Source: Streptomyces capitiformicae
GTDB lineage: Bacteria; Actinomycetota; Actinomycetes; Streptomycetales; Streptomycetaceae
Reading direction: 5' to 3'
NCBI RefSeq assembly: GCF_002214185.1
Contig: NZ_CP022161.1
Span: forward strand, 1,178,001 to 1,242,000
DNA length: 64,000 nucleotides
Position 1 is the first letter of the stretch. Each line of letters opens with the position of its first letter. This document shows, piece by piece, positions 58,351 to 64,000 of the stretch. Under the pieces are notes generated by a model. The model searched no databases, had not been told where the DNA came from, and saw only the letters and a program-made list of their open reading frames with translations. The translations under genes were made by a program, and so were the position numbers.

Positions 58351-58391
58351 CACACCGGCCGGGGGTGACTGGTTCACCCCCGGCCGGTGTG
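58351..58391 (+). terminator. Strong hairpin after infB
   Basis: A perfect 18-bp stem (58351-58368 with 58374-58391) with a 5-base loop, starting 11 bases after the infB stop. No U-tract is present, as usual in streptomycetes. It suggests that most transcripts end here and that ylxP-rbfA-truB have extra promoter input. Confidence 0.75.
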
Positions 58392-58396
58392 GCCGT

Positions 58397-58537
58397 ATCT
58401 GGGGCTGCCGCGCCCCTTCAGGGGCGCGGGGAACTGCGCGACAAGCCCCCACCGACCCGCACCCGGAATCGGGGGGCGAAGGGGCGCAGCCCCTGGGGAT
58501 GGGACGGGTGGGCGGCGGGGGCGAAACAATCCCGTCG
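58397..58537. repeat. Modular palindromic intergenic element (copy 7)
   Basis: Reverse orientation relative to the left half of copy 1: the central hairpin CGCGCCCCTTCAGGGGCGCG, the arm GAACTGCGCGACAAGCCCCC and CACCGACCCGCAC, then GGGGCGCAGCCCCTGGGGAT and the GGGACGGGTGGGCGGCGGGG arm ending GGCGAAA. About 120 bases align with 8640-8757. Confidence 0.65.
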
Positions 58538-58637
58538 AGCCGCCCGCAGGGTTCGTTGTACGGTTCTGATGTTCCCGCCCAGGCACATCGCCGGACGGGC
58601 CACCTATCCCGTACCGGCGGGTGAACCGGACACACAC

Positions 58638-58931
58638 ATGTACGTGGGGACTCTGTCCTTCGATCTCCTGCTCGGCGACGTACGGTCGCTGAAGGAGAAG
58701 CGCTCCGTCGTCCGCCCGATCGTGGCAGAACTCCAACGCAAGTTCGCGGTGAGCGCGGCGGAGGTCGACCACATGAATCTGCACCGCCGGGCCGGCATCG
58801 GAGTGGCCATGGTGTCCGGCGACACGGGGCACCTGAGCGACGTACTGGACCGGTGCGAGCGGATGGTCGCCGGCCGCCCCGAGGTGGAACTGCTCTCGGT
58901 CCGACGGCGCCTGCACGGCGACGACGACTGA
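58638..58931 (+). CDS. ylxP: DUF503 (YlxP-like) protein
   Basis: This encodes 97 residues. The family start is MYVGTLSFDLLLGDVRSLKE, then KRSVVRPIVAEL. It is a small alpha/beta protein almost always placed between infB and rbfA; function unknown, probably linked to ribosome assembly. The frame is open for 91 codons upstream, with another ATG at 58569, but the alignment start is this ATG. No good ribosome-binding site is seen. Confidence 0.9.
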   Translation: MYVGTLSFDLLLGDVRSLKEKRSVVRPIVAELQRKFAVSAAEVDHMNLHRRAGIGVAMVSGDTGHLSDVLDRCERMVAGRPEVELLSVRRRLHGDDD

Positions 58932-59015
58932 CCGACTGAACGACCGCCCGACTGCCCGACCGCAGAGACAATTCAAGAAACAGCAGTAACGCAGAACGAG
59001 CTAGGAGACGGACCA

Positions 59016-59462
59016 GTGGCCGACAACGCGCGTGCCAAGAGGCTGGCGGACCTCATCCGAGAGGTGGTGGCCCAGAAGCTGCTGCGCGGGATCAAGGACC
59101 CGCGGCTCGGCTCACACGTCACCATCACGGACACCCGGGTGACCGGGGACCTGCGGGAGGCGACCGTCTTCTACACGGTGTACGGGGACGACGAGGAGCG
59201 GGCGGCAGCCGCCGCGGGGCTGGAGAGCGCCAAGGGCATCCTCCGCTCCGAGGTCGGGCGGGCCGCGGGTGTGAAGTTCACGCCGACCCTCACCTTCGTG
59301 GCCGACGCCCTCCCGGACACGGCCAAGACCATCGAGGACCTCCTCGACAAGGCGCGGACCTCGGACGCCAAGGTGCGCGAGAGCGCGTCGGGGGCCGAGT
59401 ACGCCGGTGGCGCCGACCCGTACAAGAAGCCGGGCGACGACGAGGACGACGCCGCCGTATGA
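59016..59462 (+). CDS. rbfA: 30S ribosome-binding factor A
   Basis: This encodes 148 residues with the single KH-like RbfA domain (ARAKRLADLIREVVAQKLLR; DPRLGSHVTITDTRVTGDLR), followed by an acidic tail. It is a late 16S rRNA/30S maturation factor. GTG follows AGGAGAC. Its stop overlaps the truB start (ATGA). Confidence 0.95.
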   Translation: MADNARAKRLADLIREVVAQKLLRGIKDPRLGSHVTITDTRVTGDLREATVFYTVYGDDEERAAAAAGLESAKGILRSEVGRAAGVKFTPTLTFVADALPDTAKTIEDLLDKARTSDAKVRESASGAEYAGGADPYKKPGDDEDDAAV

Positions 59463-60373
59463 CCCAGCAGCGCCAGAAGAACACCACGCCCGACGGCCTT
59501 GTCATCGTCGACAAGCCGTCGGGCTTCACTTCGCACGACGTCGTCGCCAAGATGCGGGGCATCGCCCGGACCCGGCGGGTCGGGCACGCGGGCACGCTCG
59601 ACCCCATGGCCACCGGCGTCCTCGTCCTCGGCGTCGAGAAGGCGACCAAGCTCCTCGGCCATCTCGCGCTGACCGAGAAGGAGTATCTGGGGACCATCCG
59701 GCTCGGACAGACGACGATCACCGATGACGCCGAGGGGGAGATCACGTCCTCCGTGGACGCCTCCAAGGTCACCCGGGAGGCCGTCGACGCCGGGATCGCC
59801 AAGCTGACCGGCGCCATCATGCAGGTGCCGTCCAAGGTCAGCGCCATCAAGATCAACGGCGTGCGGTCGTACAAGCGGGCCCGGGACGGCGAGGACTTCG
59901 AGATTCCCGCCCGGCCCGTCACCATCTCCTCCTTCGCCGTGTACGACGTCCGCGACGCCGTCGCCGAGGACGGCACCCCGGTCCTCGACCTGGTCGTCTC
60001 GGTGGTGTGCTCCTCCGGGACGTACATCCGGGCCCTCGCCCGCGACCTGGGCGCCGACCTCGGCGTCGGCGGCCACCTCACCGCGCTGCGCCGGACGCGC
60101 GTGGGGCCGTACAAGCTGGACTCCGCGCGGACCCTCGACCAGCTCCAGGAGGAGCTGACCGTGATGCCGATCGCCGAAGCGGCCGCCGCCGCGTTCCCGC
60201 GCTGGAACGTGGACGACAGGCGCGCGCGGCTGCTGCTGAACGGGGTGCGGCTGGAGATGCCCGAGGAGTACGCGGAGCGCGGGCCCGTGGCGGTCTTCGA
60301 CCCCACCGGGCGCTTCCTTGCCCTCGTGGAGAACCAGAAGGGCAAGGCGAAGAGCCTGGCCGTCTTCGGCTGA
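59459..60373 (+). CDS. truB: tRNA pseudouridine-55 synthase
   Basis: This encodes 304 residues. The catalytic Asp is in RVGHAGTLDPMATGVL. The conserved VPSKVSAIKINGVRSYKRAR segment and the GTYIRALARDLG strand are present, and a PUA-like C-terminus completes it. It makes the T-loop pseudouridine in all elongator tRNAs. It is coupled to rbfA and is the last gene of the operon. Confidence 0.96.
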   Translation: MTQQRQKNTTPDGLVIVDKPSGFTSHDVVAKMRGIARTRRVGHAGTLDPMATGVLVLGVEKATKLLGHLALTEKEYLGTIRLGQTTITDDAEGEITSSVDASKVTREAVDAGIAKLTGAIMQVPSKVSAIKINGVRSYKRARDGEDFEIPARPVTISSFAVYDVRDAVAEDGTPVLDLVVSVVCSSGTYIRALARDLGADLGVGGHLTALRRTRVGPYKLDSARTLDQLQEELTVMPIAEAAAAAFPRWNVDDRRARLLLNGVRLEMPEEYAERGPVAVFDPTGRFLALVENQKGKAKSLAVFG

Positions 60374-60397
60374 CCGTTTTCGGTTGACCGGCTTTCG

Positions 60398-60443
60398 CCG
60401 TGGAGCGGCGTTCACGGGGCTCGCTGTTCCCGCCGCTCCACGG
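60398..60443 (+). terminator. Terminator of the rimP-truB operon
   Basis: A perfect 13-bp stem (60398-60410 with 60431-60443) with a 20-base loop, followed by a C-run, 25 bases after truB. Confidence 0.65.
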
Positions 60444-60566
60444 TCCCCCCCCCCGGTTCCCCCACACAAAGGTGTATCCATCCGCTGACGGCTATTCACC
60501 CCTTCGTGCAGGCGCTCGGAGTGAACCGAGGGAGCGGAAGGGGGCGCGTTCGCAAGGGCACCTGTT

Positions 60567-61704
60567 TTGCTGATCTTCACATGCCTACCGTCGGAGCAGA
60601 GGTACGACGGGGAGGTCGGGAAGGGCGGTACGGGGCCGTCGGGCAACGGGCGACGGCGGCCGTGCGGCACGGGCTTCGTGGCCGCTCACCACGGCACGGG
60701 TGTCACCAGCCATGAGGCGGTGGACGGGGGCTGGCCCGCATCGTTCTGCACGCAGCCGGGGACCGCAGCTGCGCGGCGACCTCCGACGCGATGACGGTGA
60801 CCCCGCTGCCCTTCGCGCCGCGGGACGAGGTCGAGACCGGGGCGTACGTCCGTGTCGCCGCCGCCGGCCGGCGCGAGGCCCGGGCGCTGGGCGCGGCGGA
60901 CGTCACCTACACCGCGACCGACGGCTCTCCTCTGCTGTTCGGCGCCCTGGAACCCGCCTGCCGGTGAGGGGCAGGCGCTGCCGGAGGGCGCCGTCTGGCG
61001 AGGACGGCCGATCGGGACGCGACGGGCCGGGGGCTTCGGAGCGGGCGGGGCCGGGTCTCCGGCCGGGGCTCCGGGATACCCCGACCGCGACGAGGTGCTT
61101 GGCGCCTACCTCGACCTGAAGTGCCTGCGTATCGCCGTCCGGTTCGCCGCCGCGAACGGGATGCGGGGCACGGCTGTACGGCGGCTCGCCGCGCAGGTGT
61201 CGGGGCGGCGGCTCGGCGCGACCAACGGCTGGGGCACGATGCCGTCGGAGGCCCGCGTCCGGTGCCAGGTCCCGGCAGGCCACCGGCAACCTCCCCGTGC
61301 CCCGCCACCGCATCGGCCCCGTCGTCCCCGGATCGGGATACTGCTCGTCCGTACGCCGGAGGAAGGCGACCCGTTTCGGCTGGGCGCTCACCGACCTGGC
61401 CCGGCATGTTCCGGGCTTCGAGAGACTGGTCGCGGGCTTCGAGAGACTGGTCGCGGGCTGGTTGAGCGGAACGCCCGAGGAGTGGGCGGCGGTCGTCGGG
61501 CCGAGCACCCGCCGCATGATCGAGAACCTGGCGAGGGGTTTCGGGGGTGCTGGTGCCGGCGTGAAGCGAGGACGAGTGCGCGGAGGAACGCGGCGGCGGG
61601 TTTCGTGCTCCGGGTCACAGGCCGGATGCCGATGCGGGCAGAGGACACCGGGCATGGCACCCTTAGACCTGCGTATGAGGCAACCACGGACACGGGTTCG
61701 ATGA
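60567..61704 (+). pseudogene. Decayed trypsin-like-peptidase domain gene (multi-frameshift)
   Basis: The 1.3-kb gap between truB and ribF has protein-like codon use that jumps frames. Frame 3 gives CGTGFVAAHHGTGVTSHEAV (about 60665-60727). Two extra G in a G-run move it to frame 2, ARIVLHAAGDRSCAATSDAM up to VTYTATDGSPLLFGALE and a stop at 60966. Frame 3 then gives DEVLGAYLDLKCLRIAVRFA (about 61087-61260), and frame 1 gives KATRFGWALTDLARHVPGFE up to PEEWAAVVGPSTRRMIENLA (to about 61540). The first parts match my memory of streptomycete proteins that start with a degenerate trypsin-like domain followed by an ATPase or other modules. A 21-base tandem repeat (about 61408-61449) adds FERLVAG twice. 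No continuous frame could encode the whole protein. Confidence 0.6.
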
Positions 61705-61716
61705 GGAGCGGTCACA

Positions 61717-62670
61717 GTGCAGCGCTGGCGTGGCTTGGAGGACATCCCCGAGGACTGGGGGCGCAGCGTCGTCACCATCGGTTCCTACGACGGGGTGCAC
61801 CGGGGGCACCAGCTGATCCTCCGGCACGCGGTGGAACGCGCCCATGAGCTGGGCGTTCCGACCGTCGCCGTCACCTTCGACCCGCACCCCAGCGAGGTCC
61901 TGCGCCCCGGCAGCCACCCCCCGCTGCTCGCCCCGCACCACCGCCGCGCCGAACTGATGGGCGAGCTGGGTGTGGACGCGGTCCTGATCCTGCCCTTCAC
62001 GACCGAGTTCTCGCGGCTGTCGCCCGCCGACTTCGTCGTCAAGGTCCTCGTCGACAAGCTGCACGCCAAGGCCGTCGTGGAGGGCCCCAACTTCCGCTTC
62101 GGCCACAAGGCCGCCGGGGACGTGGCGTTCCTCGCCGAGCAGGGCAAGACGTACGACTTCGAGGTGGAGGTCGTGGACCTGTTCGTCACCGGCGAGGCGG
62201 GCGGCGGCGAGCCGTTCTCCTCGACCCTGACCCGGCGGCTGGTCGCCGAGGGGGATGTCGAGGGCGCCCGCGAGATCCTCGGCCGCCCGCACCGCGTCGA
62301 GGGCGTCGTCGTACGCGGTGCCCAGCGCGGCCGCGAGTTGGGCTTCCCCACGGCCAACGTCGAGACCCTCCCGCACACCGCGATCCCCGCCGACGGCGTC
62401 TACGCCGGGTGGCTGCACGTCGAGGGCGAGGCCATGCCGGCCGCGATCTCCGTCGGCACGAACCCCCAGTTCGACGGCACCGAGCGCACGGTGGAGGCGT
62501 ACGCCATCGACCGGGTGGGGCTCGACCTCTACGGGCTCCATGTCGCCGTCGACTTCCTCGCGTTCGTGCGCGGGCAGGCGAAGTTCGATTCGCTGGAGGC
62601 GCTGCTCGTGGCGATGGGGGAGGACGTGAAGAAGTGCCGGGAGTTGATCGCGGCGTATGAGGGGGAGTAG
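61717..62670 (+). CDS. ribF: Bifunctional riboflavin kinase/FAD synthetase
   Basis: This encodes 317 residues. The N-terminal FAD synthetase is a nucleotidyltransferase (SVVTIGSYDGVHRGHQLIL with the HxGH-type site, later FRFGHKAAGD). The C-terminal riboflavin kinase starts near 185 (RRLVAEGDVEGAREILGRPH; GFPTANVE is the ATP/Mg site). It makes FMN and FAD, the donor used by the ApbE encoded 11 kb upstream. GTG follows GAGGAG. It is separated from truB by the decayed gene; in many bacteria the two are adjacent. Confidence 0.95.
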   Translation: MQRWRGLEDIPEDWGRSVVTIGSYDGVHRGHQLILRHAVERAHELGVPTVAVTFDPHPSEVLRPGSHPPLLAPHHRRAELMGELGVDAVLILPFTTEFSRLSPADFVVKVLVDKLHAKAVVEGPNFRFGHKAAGDVAFLAEQGKTYDFEVEVVDLFVTGEAGGGEPFSSTLTRRLVAEGDVEGAREILGRPHRVEGVVVRGAQRGRELGFPTANVETLPHTAIPADGVYAGWLHVEGEAMPAAISVGTNPQFDGTERTVEAYAIDRVGLDLYGLHVAVDFLAFVRGQAKFDSLEALLVAMGEDVKKCRELIAAYEGE

Positions 62671-62690
62671 CCCCACTGCGCTTCGGAATC

Positions 62691-62736
62691 GCAGAGGGCC
62701 CGCACCGTTCGTTCGTGAACGGTGCGGGCCCTCTGC
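62691..62736. terminator. Bidirectional terminator between ribF and the ParA-like gene
   Basis: A perfect 20-bp stem (62691-62710 with 62717-62736) with a 6-base loop between convergent genes. Confidence 0.85.
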
Positions 62737-62753
62737 GCTGTCAGCTAGGTCCG

Positions 62754-64000
62754 CTACTGCTGGGGCGGCGGGTTCTGGCCCTGGGGCGGATACGGCTGCT
62801 GGTAGGGCTGCCCCGGCGCCGGCTGCCCGGGGTGGCCGTAAGGCTGCGGCGGTTGCTGGGGCTGCTGGCCGGGCTGTGGGGCGGCCTGGCCCGGGTAGGG
62901 CTGACCGGGGTACGGCTGGGCCTGCTGCGGCGGGTAGGGCTGGCCCGGATACGGCTGGCCCGGCATCGGCGGGGCGGCGACCGGCGGCGGGTTGCCGTCG
63001 GACGTCCACAGGCCGTGCGACTGCTGGTGCCGGGCGATGTCCTCGGCGACCATCGCCGCGAGCGTGAAGTACGCCTCCCGCACCTTCGGCCGCATCATGT
63101 CGAGGTCCAACTCCGCACCGGCGGCGAGGTGTTCGTCGAAGGGCACGACGACCACGCCACGGCACCGGGTCTCGAAGTGCGCGACGATGTCCTCCACCTT
63201 GATCGTCTTACCGGTCTCGCGGACACCGGAGATGACGGTGATGGAGCGCGCCACCAGGTCCTGGTACCCGTGCGCGGAGAGCCAGTCCAGCGTCGTACTG
63301 GCGCTGCTCGCCCCGTCCACGGACGGCGTCGAGATGATGATGAGCTGGTCGGCGAGGTCGAGCACTCCGCGCATCGCGCTGTAGAGCAGACCCGTACCCG
63401 AGTCGGTCAGGATGATCGGGTACTGCTTGCCGAGGATGTCGATCGCGCGCCGGTAGTCCTCGTCGTTGAAGGTCGTGGAGACGGCAGGGTCGACGTCGTT
63501 GGCGATGATCTCCAGGCCGGAGGGGGCCTGGGAGGTGAACCGCCGGATGTCCATGTACGAGTTGAGGTACGGGATCGCCTGGACCAGGTCACGGATGGTG
63601 GCACCGGTCTCGCGCCGCACCCGGCGGCCGAGCGTGCCCGCGTCCGGGTTGGCGTCGATCGCGAGGATCTTGTCCTGGCGCTCGGTCGCGAGCGTGGAGC
63701 CGAGTGCCGTTGTGGTCGTCGTCTTGCCGACACCGCCCTTGAGGCTGATGACCGCGATCCGGTAGCAGGACAGCACCGGGGTCCTGATCAGCTCCAGCTT
63801 CCGCTGCCGCTCGGCTTCTTCCTTCTTACCACCGAGCTTGAACAGCCCACCGCCGGACGCCGGCCGACTGCTCCTCTGCTTCTGCTTCTTGCTGTTGAGC
63901 AGCCGGTCGGAGGACAGCTCCACCGCCGCCGTGTAACCGAGCGGCGCCACACCCGGGTTGGTGGGCTGCCGCTGATCGTGCTGCACGGGCTGCGGCCAGG
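62754..64000 (-). CDS. ParA/MinD-like ATPase with Pro-rich tails, ESX-locus type (5' truncated)
   Basis: The frame stays open to the right edge; upstream of the GTG at 63986 the codons continue as WPQP, in keeping with a Pro/Gln-rich N-terminus, so the true start is outside the window. The central domain has the deviant Walker [11 protein letters not shown] with its signature Lys, the Asp-rich [11 protein letters not shown] strand, and the switch [10 protein letters not shown]. The C-terminal 85 residues are [14 protein letters not shown] repeats. This layout resembles EspI-like and other ParA-type ATPases found beside type VII secretion genes, and streptomycetes have their ESX locus close to ribF. 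It is convergent with ribF. Plausible role: ATPase that regulates or positions the secretion machinery. Confidence 0.85.
   Translation of the reverse strand, partial: WPQPVQHDQRQPTNPGVAPLGYTAAVELSSDRLLNSKKQKQRSSRPASGGGLFKLGGKKEEAERQRKLELIRTPVLSCYRIAVISLKGGVGKTTTTTALGSTLATERQDKILAIDANPDAGTLGRRVRRETGATIRDLVQAIPYLNSYMDIRRFTSQAPSGLEIIANDVDPAVSTTFNDEDYRRAIDILGKQYPIILTDSGTGLLYSAMRGVLDLADQLIIISTPSVDGASSASTTLDWLSAHGYQDLVARSITVISGVRETGKTIKVEDIVAHFETRCRGVVVVPFDEHLAAGAELDLDMMRPKVREAYFTLAAMVAEDIARHQQSHGLWTSDGNPPPVAAPPMPGQPYPGQPYPPQQAQPYPGQPYPGQAAPQPGQQPQQPPQPYGHPGQPAPGQPYQQPYPPQGQNPPPQQ

Overview
The window is chromosomal DNA of a Streptomyces-type actinomycete. The evidence is the very high G+C with G/C-dominated third codon positions, frequent GTG starts, ATGA/GTGA gene overlaps, TAT-type lipoproteins, and a gene order typical of streptomycetes: dxr - site-2 protease - ispG - acetyltransferases - proS - rimP - nusA - ylxR - infB - ylxP - rbfA - truB - ribF. 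The right edge carries a ParA-like gene of the kind that borders type VII (ESX) secretion loci. No tRNA, rRNA, CRISPR array, IS transposase or replication origin was seen.

Layout. (1) 1-10.5 kb: putrescine/GABA-type amine catabolism. It holds a 5'-truncated gamma-glutamylputrescine-oxidase-like flavoenzyme, a 4-aminobutyrate aminotransferase (gabT), a PucR-type regulator and an aldehyde dehydrogenase. A PAP2 phosphatase and a membrane-anchored TraG/VirD4-like ATPase lie among them. (2) 10.6-38.7 kb: a carbohydrate island with two LacI-controlled systems. The first fits xyloglucan use: GH3, an LplBC-type ABC importer, a GH74 remnant, GH42, GH95 and GH12 at 10.6-23.2 kb, and a GH31 alpha-xylosidase with its LacI regulator at 35.4-38.7 kb. 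The same palindrome, TCGAAGCGCTTCGA, lies at the GH3/importer divergent promoters and around the lacI promoter 25 kb away. The second (23.3-32.3 kb) has a GH36 alpha-galactosidase, a LacI regulator with two TGTGACCGGTCACA operators, a second ABC sugar importer and a secreted GH39-like enzyme with two carbohydrate-binding modules. A sulfotransferase, a decayed ABC permease and an AI-2E transporter separate the two halves. (3) 39.3-49.5 kb: acyl-CoA dehydrogenase, a secreted lamin-tail protein, dxr/site-2 protease/ispG, two GNAT acetyltransferases and proS. (4) 49.6-53.0 kb: a serine-rich exported protein coupled to apbE, then an opposite-strand trio (lipoprotein, ferritin-like DUF4439 protein, APH-like protein that has lost its catalytic residues). 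(5) 53.2-60.4 kb: the rimP-nusA-infB-rbfA-truB translation/transcription operon, broken by a strong hairpin after infB. (6) 60.5-64 kb: a frameshifted trypsin-like-peptidase gene remnant, ribF, and the 3' part of the ParA-like gene on the opposite strand.

How it works together. Secreted GH12 (and formerly GH74) would cut the xyloglucan backbone, the LplBC-type importer would bring in oligosaccharides, and GH31, GH42, GH95 and GH3 would strip xylose, galactose, fucose and glucose. One LacI repressor appears to control both ends. Several intergenic gaps carry copies of a modular palindromic repeat family; the copy at 8.6-8.9 kb looks full length. Assignments rest on reading the sequence and on remembered family signatures; no database search was run.
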